DNA of 26,030 nucleotides from an uncultured Actinomycetes bacterium (GTDB lineage Bacteria > Actinomycetota > Thermoleophilia > Solirubrobacterales > Thermoleophilaceae), in assembly GCA_946481495.1 (NCBI GenBank), contig CAMLNW010000005.1, positions 1 through 26,030 on the forward strand. Direction: 5' to 3'. Position numbers and translations under genes: made by a program. The notes beneath the pieces are model-generated. The model saw only the letters and a list, made by a program, of their open reading frames with translations, made no database searches and was not told where the DNA came from. Shown here one piece after another: positions 1 through 7,065 of the stretch. Every line of letters begins with the position of its first letter. Within the stretch, counting starts at the first letter, position 1.

Positions 1-1
1 G

Positions 2-157
2 CTACTGAAGGCCGGCAACGTCTACGTCAACGTCTGGGGCCCGAGCGACGCCGCCGCTCCCTTCGGCGGCGTCAAGGCCTCCGGCATCGGCCGCGAGCAC
101 GGCCTCGCCGGCCTCGAGAGCTACCTCGAGGACAAGACGGTCTGGGTCGGGATGTGA
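2..157 (+). CDS. Aldehyde dehydrogenase, C-terminal fragment (5' end outside window)
   Basis: The frame is open from the first complete codon to TGA at 155-157 and encodes 51 residues. They include NVYVN, then [14 protein letters not shown] and a closing [12 protein letters not shown]. This is the conserved tail of the NAD(P)-dependent aldehyde dehydrogenase superfamily, where the PFGG.K.SG.GRE..G segment and the following YTE/YLE..K strand form the end of the catalytic and oligomerisation domains. The catalytic Cys and the cofactor-binding domain lie upstream of the window, so the substrate cannot be judged. The next gene starts 42 bases downstream with its own promoter-like sequence, so this is probably the end of a transcription unit. 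Confidence 0.9.
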   Translation, partial: LLKAGNVYVNVWGPSDAAAPFGGVKASGIGREHGLAGLESYLEDKTVWVGM

Positions 158-164
158 ACATCGG

Positions 165-193
165 TTTACTGAGTGCGCCGCCGGTGAGATAGT
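165..193 (+). promoter_or_regulatory. Candidate leaderless promoter of the 200-start membrane protein
   Basis: TTTACT (165-170) and GATAGT (188-193) are separated by exactly 17 bases and resemble -35 and -10 hexamers. The ATG at 200 follows the -10 box by only 6 bases, so a transcript starting at the usual distance would begin at or next to the start codon. No Shine-Dalgarno sequence is visible. Inference from spacing only. Confidence 0.4.
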
Positions 194-199
194 TGGGCC

Positions 200-847
200 A
201 TGCGTATCAGGCGCTTGGCTCTCACAGCCGCGATGGGGATCGTCGCGCTGAACATTGCGACGGGTAGCCCAGCGATAGCTCTGTGGGCGGGGTCACAGGT
301 GCAGGGGAGCGGACCTCCGACCATGTCCGGTGTGTTCGTCGTGGTGATCGTGTTCGCGACCCTCGCGTTCGCCCTCGTGGCGGTCATGACGCGAATCAGC
401 CAGGCACACAACGCGCTGACGGGTCATACGCCGAACGTGAGCAAGCACGTCCCGTGGCTTCGCAGCCTGCGCGGCGAGGCTCCCGTCTATCCCGGCGTGA
501 ACCCCAGCCTGAGTGGCCCCGAGCGCATGGTGGTCATAGTCGTCGTCGGCGTCGTCATCGCCTTCGAGGTCTGGTTCTTCTTCTTCTCGGGCTCGCCAGT
601 GGACCAGCGCAGCGGCCGGGCTGCGGTTCTACCCGCGACCCAGCAGCAGGGCGATTCCCTGACCGCCGCCGATGCAGAGCGTGACGAGGCCGAGCTCGTG
701 GTCCTCGCGCTCCATCTCGGAGAGGATCTTGGCGGTGATCACGGCGCCGGTGGCGGAGATCGGATGGCCGAGGGCGATCGCGCCACCGTTCGGGTTGACC
801 TTGGCCGGGTCGAGCTCGAGGTCCTGCATGACGGCGAGCGCCTGTGA
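200..847 (+). CDS. Small multi-pass membrane protein of unknown function (GSQVQ family, copy 1)
   Basis: The frame encodes 215 residues. The believable part is about residues 1-133. It has an N-terminal hydrophobic segment (about 6-29), the short motif LWAGSQVQ, a second membrane segment (about 43-63), a polar loop, and a third segment ending VWFFFFSGSP (about 108-132). The order GSQVQ, membrane segment, basic loop, then a terminal membrane segment with WFF and a Gly/Pro end recurs in the protein at 13450-13923, so I read the two as paralogues. The last ~70 residues are polar and lie antisense to the thiolase gene for 219 bases. That tail is doubtful: either the stop has been lost or a base is missing near 600 (a nearby alternative frame ends at 661). 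Function unknown. Confidence 0.55.
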   Translation: MRIRRLALTAAMGIVALNIATGSPAIALWAGSQVQGSGPPTMSGVFVVVIVFATLAFALVAVMTRISQAHNALTGHTPNVSKHVPWLRSLRGEAPVYPGVNPSLSGPERMVVIVVVGVVIAFEVWFFFFSGSPVDQRSGRAAVLPATQQQGDSLTAADAERDEAELVVLALHLGEDLGGDHGAGGGDRMAEGDRATVRVDLGRVELEVLHDGERL

Positions 848-1807
848 GGCGAACGCCTCGTTGAGCTCGATCACGCCGACCTCGTCGAGCGAGCGGCCGG
901 CGCGGTCCATCGCCTTCTTGACCGCCGGGACCGGGCCGATGCCCATGATCTTCGGGTCGACGCCGCAGTAGGCGTAGGAGAGGATCTTCGCGCGCACCGG
1001 GGCGCCGAGCTCTGTCGCCTTGTCCTCTGACATCAGGACCACGGCCGCGCCCGCGTCGTTCATCCCCGACGCGTTGCCGGCGGTGACGGTGCCGTCGGCC
1101 TTGAAGACCGGCTTGAGCTTCGCGAAGCCCTCGATCGAGGCGCCGGGACGTACGTGCTCATCCTGGGTGAAGGGAACCTTCTCGCGCTTGACCTTGATCT
1201 CGACCGGGACGATCTCGTCCTCGAACTTGCCGGCGGCGATCGCCGCCTCGGCGCGGTGGTGGGACTGGAGCGCGAACGCGTCCTGGTCCTCGCGCGAGAT
1301 CGAGTGCGACTCGGCGAGGTTCTCAGCGGTCATTCCCATATGGACGTTGTCGAACGGGTCGGTCAGGCCGCCGACGACCGGGTCGACCATCTTCGTCTCG
1401 CCCATGCGGGCGCCGAAGCGCGCGGCCGGCATCCAGTACGGACCACGGCTCATGTTCTCGGCGCCGCCGGCAACGACGCACGCCGCGTCGCCGGTCTGGA
1501 TCGCCTGGGCTGCCGAGACGATCGCCTGGACGCCGGTGCCACAGAGGCGGTTGACGGTGAACGCCGGCGACTCTTTCGGGATGCCTGACTTCATCCCGAC
1601 GACGCGCGCCGTGTACATGTCCTCAGGCGCCGTATGGATGACGTTGCCGAAAACGACCTGGTCGATCTGGTCGGGCGCCGTCTGGGCGCGCTCGAGCGCG
1701 GCGGTGACCGCGGTCGCGCCGAGATCGGTGGTCGGCACACCGGCAAGGCTCTTTCCATACGAGCCGACGGCGGTGCGCGCGGCGGACGAGATCACGACTC
1801 CGGTCAC
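629..1807 (-). CDS. Thiolase family protein (acetyl-CoA C-acetyltransferase)
   Basis: A 392-residue protein of the usual thiolase length. It catalyses reversible thiolytic cleavage or condensation of acyl-CoA, in fatty acid beta-oxidation or in acetoacetyl-CoA formation. The nucleophilic cysteine is Cys89 in NRLCGTGVQA. The second active-site segments are NEAFASQ, the His of GGAIALGHPISATGA and the Cys of CIGGGQG near the C-terminus. The Ser after GHPI is usually Gly in close relatives, a mild oddity. The start is GTG at 1807, supported by AGGAGG nine bases upstream. The aldehyde dehydrogenase nearby and the acyl-CoA synthetase at 10523 fit a fatty-acid-degrading lifestyle, but the gene is not in an obvious fad operon. 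Biosynthetic versus degradative thiolase cannot be decided from the sequence. Confidence 0.92.
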   Translation of the reverse strand: MTGVVISSAARTAVGSYGKSLAGVPTTDLGATAVTAALERAQTAPDQIDQVVFGNVIHTAPEDMYTARVVGMKSGIPKESPAFTVNRLCGTGVQAIVSAAQAIQTGDAACVVAGGAENMSRGPYWMPAARFGARMGETKMVDPVVGGLTDPFDNVHMGMTAENLAESHSISREDQDAFALQSHHRAEAAIAAGKFEDEIVPVEIKVKREKVPFTQDEHVRPGASIEGFAKLKPVFKADGTVTAGNASGMNDAGAAVVLMSEDKATELGAPVRAKILSYAYCGVDPKIMGIGPVPAVKKAMDRAGRSLDEVGVIELNEAFASQALAVMQDLELDPAKVNPNGGAIALGHPISATGAVITAKILSEMEREDHELGLVTLCIGGGQGIALLLGRG

Positions 1808-1847
1808 TGAAACGATCCTCCTGGATGGCTACGGGGGCCGCTGGAGG

Positions 1848-3049
1848 CTACCGACGCGGCGCGAGGCGGAATATCCCGCCCGCAAGCGAGACCACGTAGA
1901 CGCGGCCGCGGGCGTCCTCGCCGAACGAAACGACCTGCGGAACGCTCGGCCCGAGCGCGCGGTCGCCGCGGGCGCCGCCGGCTGTCAGCCGTGCCACGCG
2001 CAGGCCGGAGTCGCAAAGGTCGCCGTAGACGTAGCTGCCACGCAGCGCGCCATAGCCGCGCGGTCGCAGCACATAGCCACCGGTGATCGAGCAGCTGCCC
2101 TGGTCGTGGGACCGCTCGATGACCGGCGCCACGGCGCCGGACGCGCTGCCCGAGCGGTAACGACGGTTGCCCTCGAAGACCGACCAGCCGAAGTTGGCTC
2201 CCCCGCGCGGACCGCGCGACGCCGAGGCCGCCGGCAGGAAGTCGATCTCCTCGACCTCGTCCTGGCCGACGTCGCCGATCGTCAGGTCGCCGGTCGCGCG
2301 GTCGAACGAGAAGCGGTACGGGTTGCGCAGGCCGTAGGCGAAGATCTCGCCGCGAGCACCGGCGCGGCCGACGAAGGGATACCGCGCGGGACGCGGTAGC
2401 CGCCGCCCGGCTTCGGGTCGATCCGAATCAGCTTCCCGAGCAGCTCGCCGAGATCCTGCGCGTTGCGATCGGGATCGCCGCCGCCACCGCCGTCGCCGAA
2501 GCCGGCATAGAGCATCCCGTCAGGGCCGAACTGGAGCTGGCCGCCCTTGTGGTTGAAGCGCGGGTGCGGGACGCGCATGACCAGACGGCCCGACCCCTTG
2601 CGCGTCGCGTTGCCGTTGGCCGTCGCGCGGAACTGGAAGATCGTCAGCGCGCCATCGTTGGCGACGTAGTAGACGAAGTAACGGCGGTTGGTCTTGTATC
2701 CGGGATGGAACGCCATCGACAGCAGCCCGCTCTCGCCACCGGTCTCGACGCGCGACGCGATGTCGAGGAAGGTCGAGCGGCGACCGTTGCGCAGCTGCAC
2801 GATCCGGCCCTCGCGCTCGGTGACAAAGCGGCGCTTGCGATCGCCGGGAGGCGCAGCGAGATAGGTCGGCTGGTCGAACGTCCCGACGCGCAGCAGGCGG
2901 ACGCCCTTGGCCGCGGCGCCCACCGGTGGAGCGGACCTCCCGGAGCTGGACGCGGCCTGGCCGCCCGAGCCATCGCCGGACGACGCGCAAGCGGTGACCG
3001 CGAAGGTCAGCGAGCAGCAGAGGGTCGCGATGGCGACGGCGCGCTTCAC
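1848..3049 (-). pseudogene. PQQ-type glucose/sorbosone dehydrogenase lipoprotein, frameshifted
   Basis: GTG at 3049 opens a type II signal peptide (basic start, hydrophobic core, lipobox VTAC with Cys21), so the product would be a lipoprotein outside the membrane. Then come hallmarks of the glucose/sorbosone dehydrogenase beta-propeller family: EREGRIVQL, GLLSMAFHPGY, FNHKGGQLQFGPDG (catalytic His) and DPDRNAQDLGELLGKLIRID. After GGGYRVP the frame is lost near 2381-2388. The next frame continues without a gap as YPFVGRAGARGEIFAYGLRN, DLTIGDVGQDEVEEI, NFGWSVFEG and a normal C-terminus to 1848. Restoring one base gives a complete 400-residue protein. No other damage is visible, so a sequencing error is at least as likely as a true pseudogene. 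The frame can also be read upstream of 3049, but that stretch is antisense to the next gene and is not protein-like. Confidence 0.85.
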
Positions 3050-3098
3050 GCGGCGCAGTATGGCGATGGCTGAGGCAACTCTGGGTAGGTACCCCTCG

Positions 3099-4013
3099 AT
3101 GCGCGTACTCGTAACCGGCGCGACCGGCTTCGTCGGGGGCCGCCTTGCCCACGCGCTCACCGGCGAGCAGGGGATCAAGGTGCGGGCGCTGGTGCGCGAT
3201 CGCGCCCGCGCCGGCGCGCTCGAGCGCGCCGGGATCGACCTGCACGAGGGCGACGTCACGCACGCCGACTCGCTTGAGGGCGCCGGCGACGGGGTCGACG
3301 TCGCCTACTACCTCGTTCACGGAATGGGACGCGGTGGGGACGGCGACTTCGCCGAGCGCGAGCGCGAAGCGGCGCGCAACTTCGCCCGGATGGCGCTCGT
3401 CGAGGACGTCGAGCGAGTGATCTACCTCGGTGGGCTCGGCGACCAGCCCGGCTCGAAGCACCTGCGCAGCCGCCACGACACCGCACTGACGCTGAAGCGA
3501 GAGGGGCCGCCGGTCACCTACTGCCGCGCCAGCATGGTCGTCGGTGCGCGCAGCGAGGGGTACCGCACGCTGCGCTACCTCGTCGAGCGGCTGCCGGCGA
3601 TGATCGCCCCGGCCTGGCTGAAGACGCCGACTCAGCCGATCGGGATCGACGACGCCGTCGCCTACCTCGCCGCGGCGCCACGCATCCAAGCGACGACCGA
3701 TCGCGAGATCCAGATCGGAGGGCCCGACGTGCTCGCCTACGGCGAGATGCTCGACCGGATGGCGATCGCACTCGGTCGCCGCCCACGGCCGAAGATCCCG
3801 GTCCCGCTGTTGACGCCGTGGCTGTCATCGCACTGGATCGGCCTCGTGACGCCAGTCGACGCCGGCGTCGCGCGCCCGCTCGTCGAGGGCCTGTCGACCG
3901 AGACCGTCGTCACCGACCCGTCGGGCGCCGCCCTCTTCGACATCGCCCCGATCGGCTTCGACGAGACCCTGCGTCGTGCGCTCGCGGAGGACCCGGAGGC
4001 CGGCGCGCGATAG
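3099..4013 (+). CDS. NAD(P)-binding SDR-like protein (atypical/NmrA-like)
   Basis: A 304-residue protein starting MRVLVTGATGFVGGRLAHAL, the classical Rossmann TGxxGxxG nucleotide-binding motif of extended or atypical short-chain dehydrogenases. The segments HEGDVTHADSLEGA and VERVIYLGGLGD match the second and fourth strands. RASMVVGARSEGY and the later QIGGPDVLAYGEML match NAD(P)H-binding epimerase-like proteins often listed as 'NAD(P)H-binding protein'. No clear YxxxK pair is seen, so it may be a redox sensor or a non-classical enzyme. The ATG at 3099 is chosen because the Rossmann strand starts there; the longer reading is antisense to the lipoprotein gene. GGGTAG ends 10 bases before the start, but no good GNNT partner is present. 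tRNA-Pro starts 14 bases after the stop. Substrate unknown. Confidence 0.85.
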   Translation: MRVLVTGATGFVGGRLAHALTGEQGIKVRALVRDRARAGALERAGIDLHEGDVTHADSLEGAGDGVDVAYYLVHGMGRGGDGDFAEREREAARNFARMALVEDVERVIYLGGLGDQPGSKHLRSRHDTALTLKREGPPVTYCRASMVVGARSEGYRTLRYLVERLPAMIAPAWLKTPTQPIGIDDAVAYLAAAPRIQATTDREIQIGGPDVLAYGEMLDRMAIALGRRPRPKIPVPLLTPWLSSHWIGLVTPVDAGVARPLVEGLSTETVVTDPSGAALFDIAPIGFDETLRRALAEDPEAGAR

Positions 4014-4027
4014 CCTTCGCTCGGCCA

Positions 4028-4101
4028 CGGGCTGTGGCGCAGTCTGGTAGCGCGCTCCGTTCGGGTCGGAGAGGTCCCGAGTTCAAATCTCGGCAGCCCG
4101 A
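4028..4101 (+). tRNA. tRNA-Pro (anticodon CGG)
   Basis: A full cloverleaf can be drawn. The acceptor arm CGGGCTG (4028-4034) pairs with CAGCCCG (4094-4100), with discriminator A at 4101. The D arm has GCGC with a GGTA loop. The anticodon arm is CTCCG/CGGAG with loop TTCGGGT, placing anticodon CGG at 4062-4064 for codon CCG. The T arm is CCGAG/CTCGG with TTCAAAT. The 3' CCA is not encoded. It lies 14 bases after the SDR gene and 8 bases before the next coding region, so it is probably cut from a shared transcript. Confidence 0.96.
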
Positions 4102-4109
4102 TATCTCGT

Positions 4110-4568
4110 ATGCCTAGCGACCGCTTCTACACCCGCCTCTCGATGGCGGCCCCTGCGGGAGTGTTGAAGGCGACCGGGAAGCTGAACATCCCGATCTACC
4201 GCCTGACGGGCGGTCGGGTGTTCGGCAGCCTCGACGGCAATCCGATCCTGCTGCTGACCACGACCGGGCGCAAGTCCGGCCAGCCCAGGACGGCGCCGGT
4301 GATCTACCTCCCCGAAGACGACCGGCTGATCGTCATCGGCTCGAACGCCGGCAACCTGCGCGCGCCGGCCTGGGCGCTGAACCTCGAGGCGAACCCCGAC
4401 GCCGAGGTGGAGGTCGGACGCGACCGGCGCCCGGTGCGGGCGCGCGTCGCGTCTGGCGACGAGCGTGCCGAGCTGTGGCGCAACTTCACCGCGCGCTACT
4501 CGGGCTTCGACGACTACGAGGCGAAGGTCACGCGCGACGTCCGCCTGTTCGTGCTGGAGCCACGCTAG
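4110..4568 (+). CDS. Nitroreductase family deazaflavin (F420)-dependent oxidoreductase (Ddn-like)
   Basis: A 152-residue protein of the Ddn family, split beta-barrel enzymes that bind the deazaflavin cofactor F420 (or sometimes heme or FMN) in actinobacteria. The family signature is visible: LLLTTTGRKSGQPRTAPVIY (about residues 48-67), then VIGSNAGNLRAPAWALNLEA (about 75-94) and PDAEVEVG. Length is typical. The ATG at 4110 is only eight bases after the tRNA and has no Shine-Dalgarno sequence. Another in-frame Met is residue 12 (4143), but the upstream residues FYTRLSMAAPAG look family-like, so I keep the first. The natural substrate of most members is unknown; quinones or redox-active small molecules are possible. 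The gene converges with the YihY gene. Confidence 0.88.
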   Translation: MPSDRFYTRLSMAAPAGVLKATGKLNIPIYRLTGGRVFGSLDGNPILLLTTTGRKSGQPRTAPVIYLPEDDRLIVIGSNAGNLRAPAWALNLEANPDAEVEVGRDRRPVRARVASGDERAELWRNFTARYSGFDDYEAKVTRDVRLFVLEPR

Positions 4569-4573
4569 CCGGC

Positions 4574-4588
4574 CGGACTCTTAGTCCG
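4574..4588. terminator. Short hairpin between convergent genes
   Basis: CGGACT (4574-4579), loop CTT, AGTCCG (4583-4588) form a 6-bp stem at the junction of the Ddn-like gene (ends 4568) and the YihY gene (ends 4581), including the TAA of the latter. There is no T tract on either side. It could serve as a weak two-way terminator or 3' end stabiliser. Confidence 0.35.
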
Positions 4589-5459
4589 CCGCATTGCGCG
4601 GCGGCAGCTGGATCGTCTCCTCGGCCCCGCTGACACCTGCCGCAAGCTCACGCTCGCGCTCCAGCTCGGCGTTGAGCTCGACGCCGAGCAAGACAGCGAT
4701 GTTGCCGAGCCAAAGCCAGACGAGGAAGCTGACGACACCACCGAGCGTGCCGTAGGTCTTGTCGTAAGAGCCGAAGTTCGCGACATAGAGCGCGAACGCC
4801 GCCGACGCCGCGATCCAGATGACCAAAGCGAGGATGCTGCCCGGCGTGATCCAGCGCGGACCACGCAACTGCACGTTCGGCGACAGGTAGTAGAGGACGC
4901 CGAACATCAGGATCACGACGACCAGTAGCACCGGCCATTTGGCGATGTTCCACGCCGTGACGGCGCTGTCGCCGACCCCGATCGCCTCACCGACCGCCGA
5001 GGCAAGCGGTCCGGTGACCACCAGCGCGACCAGCACGAGCGCCAGCAAAACGACCATCAGCAGGGTGATCGCCAGCTGCAGCGGACGCAGCTTCCAGAAC
5101 GGCCGTCCCTCCTCGACCTCGTAGATCGCGTTGGCGGCCCGCCCGAACGCGCCGACGTAGCCCGACGCCGTCCAGATCGCGAGTGCGATGCCGACGACCA
5201 GCAGCAGCCCGGCGGTGCCACGATTCGACGTCACCTGCTCGATCGGCCCCTGGAACGTGTTGGCGGCGGACTCGGGCCCGAGCGACTCGACGATCTCGCT
5301 CAACGAGTCAGTCGTCGCGCGCGGATCGCCGAACAGCCCAACGATCGACACCAGCGCGATCAAGGCCGGGAAGATCGACAGAACCGCGTAGTAGGTCAGC
5401 GCAGCCGCTCGATCGGTCAGCGCATCCTCGCGAAACTCGGTCACCGTCCGGCGCAGCAC
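4581..5459 (-). CDS. YihY/BrkB family inner-membrane protein
   Basis: A 292-residue polytopic membrane protein (about six hydrophobic segments) with the family opening TEFREDALTDRAAALTYYAV followed by LSIFPALIALVSIVGLFGDP. Further signatures are AIWTASGYVGAFGRAANAIYEVEEGRPFW, split around residues 95-125, and the closing TYGTLGGVVSFLVWLWLGNIAVLLGVELNAELER. Once misnamed ribonuclease BN, the family has no settled function; it is a probable transporter or envelope protein. The GTG start at 5459 begins abruptly: the upstream in-frame residues VGLRGWGGVL look like the usual family N-terminus. A CTG at 5543 overlaps the preceding stop as CTGA and would give about 320 residues. It is co-oriented with the preceding small gene, so the two probably form an operon. 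Confidence 0.9.
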   Translation of the reverse strand: MLRRTVTEFREDALTDRAAALTYYAVLSIFPALIALVSIVGLFGDPRATTDSLSEIVESLGPESAANTFQGPIEQVTSNRGTAGLLLVVGIALAIWTASGYVGAFGRAANAIYEVEEGRPFWKLRPLQLAITLLMVVLLALVLVALVVTGPLASAVGEAIGVGDSAVTAWNIAKWPVLLVVVILMFGVLYYLSPNVQLRGPRWITPGSILALVIWIAASAAFALYVANFGSYDKTYGTLGGVVSFLVWLWLGNIAVLLGVELNAELERERELAAGVSGAEETIQLPPRNAAD

Positions 5460-5539
5460 CCCGCCCCAGCCGCGCAGACCGACCTGGGCGGGCCCGTCCG
5501 GCCCCTCACGATCGCCCGCGTCTGTCGTCTGGTCGGCCG

Positions 5540-5884
5540 TCAGCTTTTCTTTCCCGCGATCGCCCGTTGGAGCTGGTCCTTGTTCATCTTCGAGCGACCG
5601 TCGATGCCTAGTTGGCGCGCCTCGTTGTAGAGCTGATCGCGCGTGCGACCGCGCGGGCCGGGGCGTCCCGACCGCTTGCCGCCACGCCGCCCGGACGAGA
5701 TGTCCTGCGTCGAGCTACGCGATCGCTGGCGCGACTCCCCACTGCGCGCACGCTCCTTGTTGACCGTGCGTGCCGCGATCTCCTCGGCGCGCTCCTCCGA
5801 ACGGCCCTGCTGCTTCTCGCTCTTCTTGATGTGCTCGTACTGACGAGCCCGCTTCGTGCCCTTCTTCACGCCGCGCGGTGGCAT
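5540..5884 (-). CDS. 'Plasmid stabilization' protein with C-terminal Rho-N/SAP-like motif
   Basis: A 114-residue, highly charged protein opening MPPRGVKKGTKRARQYEHIK, with the conserved middle EERAEEIAARTVNKERARSGE, DISSGRRGG, and a C-terminal RTRDQLYNEARQLGI followed by GRSKMNKDQLQRAIA. The last 45 residues resemble the Rho termination factor N-terminal/SAP-like helix-turn-helix found in small nucleic-acid-binding proteins. The group is widely annotated as 'plasmid stabilization protein', but chromosomal copies are common in actinobacteria and the role is unproven. The ATG at 5884 has AGAGGAGG five bases upstream, which fixes the start. A GGTT-N15-GGGTAC promoter-like site lies 32 bases upstream. 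The topoisomerase IB gene is divergent, and the YihY gene follows directly. Confidence 0.88.
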   Translation of the reverse strand: MPPRGVKKGTKRARQYEHIKKSEKQQGRSEERAEEIAARTVNKERARSGESRQRSRSSTQDISSGRRGGKRSGRPGPRGRTRDQLYNEARQLGIDGRSKMNKDQLQRAIAGKKS

Positions 5885-5916
5885 GCCTGCCTCCTCTGGC
5901 CGGGAACGCTCCAGTG

Positions 5917-5941
5917 GTACCCGACTGGACGCCGGCCAACC
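5917..5941 (-). promoter_or_regulatory. SigB/SigF-type promoter for the plasmid-stabilization/YihY genes
   Basis: On the minus strand GGTT (plus 5938-5941) is followed after 15 bases by GGGTAC (plus 5917-5922). This fits the relaxed GNNT-N14-16-GGGTA(C/T) pattern known for group 3 SigB-type sigma factors of actinobacteria. It lies 32 bases before the start codon, with a good Shine-Dalgarno sequence between. Confidence 0.5.
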
Positions 5942-5957
5942 ATCCAAACGGGCGGGC

Positions 5958-5982
5958 GTTTCGACGAACGCCGTGGGGGTAC
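5958..5982 (+). promoter_or_regulatory. SigB/SigF-type promoter for topoisomerase IB
   Basis: GTTT (5958-5961), 15 bases, then GGGTAC (5977-5982) is a full match to the GTTT-N14-16-GGGTA(C/T) pattern of SigB/SigF-family promoters. The start codon at 5993 is only 10 bases after the -10 element and has no Shine-Dalgarno sequence, so the message is probably leaderless or nearly so. Confidence 0.6.
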
Positions 5983-5992
5983 CGAGCGCGAC

Positions 5993-7042
5993 ATGGCCCG
6001 GCTGCGGCGAGTCGACTGCGGCAACAGCGGATTCCGCCGCCGCCGGCACGGTCGCGGCTTCGTCTATCTCGACCATGACGGCGAGCGGATCGGAGATCCC
6101 GACACGCTCGAGCGGATCAAGGCGCTGGCGATTCCGCCGGCTTGGGAGGACGTTTGGATCTGCCCGTTGCCGAACGGTCATATCCAGGCGACAGGGGTCG
6201 ACGCGGCCGGACGCAAGCAGTACCGCTACCACGACGACTGGCGCGTCCGCCGCGATGCCGACAAGTTCGACTCGATGGTCCGCTTTGCCGAGGAGCTTCC
6301 CACGGTGCGCGAGCAGGTAGAACGCGACCTGACGCTCACGGAGATGCCGCGCGAGCGTGCGCTCGCCTGCGCGGTGCGGCTGCTCGACCGCGGCTCGTTC
6401 CGGATCGGTTCTGAGGACTATGCCGAGGAGAACGAGACCTACGGGTTGGCAACGATGCGCAAGCAGCACGTGACTGTCACCGACGATGTTGTCGTCTTCG
6501 ACTACCCCGCGAAAGGCGGACAGGCGCGACGCCAGCGAGTGATCGACGAACAGGCCGCGAAGACGGTCGACCTGCTGTTGCGCCGACGTGGAGGCGGCGA
6601 CGAGTTGCTCGCCTACAAGGACGGCCGCCGTTGGCACGATGTTCGCTCGGCGGACATCAACGCCTACCTCAAGCAAGCGAGCGGCGACGACTTCTCGGCT
6701 AAGGACTTCCGTACCTGGAACGCGACGGTGCTGGCGGCGATCGCGCTCGCGGTCTCCGGACCGGTTGCCGGCGCCTCACGGACCGCCCGCAAACGGGCGA
6801 TCCGGCGGGCAGTCGAGGAGGTCGCCCACCACCTCGGCAACACGCCTGCCGTCTGTCGCGCCTCGTACATCGACCCGCGCGTCTTCGACCGCTTCGACGG
6901 CGGCCTGACGATCGGCGGTGTGCTGCCCGAGCTCGCCGCCGATGCCGAGGGCTGGCCAGCCGTCCAGCGTGTGGTCGAGGAGGCCGTGCTCGACCTGATC
7001 GCCGCCGACGAGTCCTCCGACGCGGTCGAGCGCGCCGCTTAG
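5993..7042 (+). CDS. DNA topoisomerase IB (poxvirus-like type)
   Basis: A 349-residue tyrosine topoisomerase of the bacterial/poxviral IB family, which relaxes supercoils by forming a 3'-phosphotyrosine link. The N-terminal DNA-binding part holds GFVYLDHDGERI and IPPAWEDVWICP. The catalytic domain has RIGSEDYAEENETYGLATMR (about residues 137-156), KDFRTWNATV with its conserved Arg, and CRASYIDPRVFDRF, where Tyr292 is the nucleophile. The ATG at 5993 is chosen because family similarity begins there; the frame stays open upstream but antisense to the neighbouring gene. Chromosomal topoisomerase IB is an accessory enzyme in actinobacteria, and the SigB-like promoter suggests stress-induced expression. 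The gene converges with the DJ-1/PfpI gene. Confidence 0.93.
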   Translation: MARLRRVDCGNSGFRRRRHGRGFVYLDHDGERIGDPDTLERIKALAIPPAWEDVWICPLPNGHIQATGVDAAGRKQYRYHDDWRVRRDADKFDSMVRFAEELPTVREQVERDLTLTEMPRERALACAVRLLDRGSFRIGSEDYAEENETYGLATMRKQHVTVTDDVVVFDYPAKGGQARRQRVIDEQAAKTVDLLLRRRGGGDELLAYKDGRRWHDVRSADINAYLKQASGDDFSAKDFRTWNATVLAAIALAVSGPVAGASRTARKRAIRRAVEEVAHHLGNTPAVCRASYIDPRVFDRFDGGLTIGGVLPELAADAEGWPAVQRVVEEAVLDLIAADESSDAVERAA

Positions 7043-7065
7043 GCGCACTCGACCGTCGCGATGAC

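Noticed and set aside
2371..2395. Programmed frameshift in the sugar dehydrogenase
   Set aside because: No slippery heptamer or downstream stem; the rplQ break suggests simple sequencing error.
1020..2399. 459-codon open frame on + opposite thiolase and the sugar dehydrogenase
   Set aside because: Crosses two real minus-strand genes and shows no family similarity.
3083..3088. GGGTAG before the SDR-like gene as a SigB-type promoter
   Set aside because: No GNNT partner at 14-16 bases; GGGTA alone is expected often by chance in this composition.
5612..5992. N-terminal extension of topoisomerase IB
   Set aside because: The extra residues are antisense to the plasmid-stabilization gene; family similarity starts at 5993.
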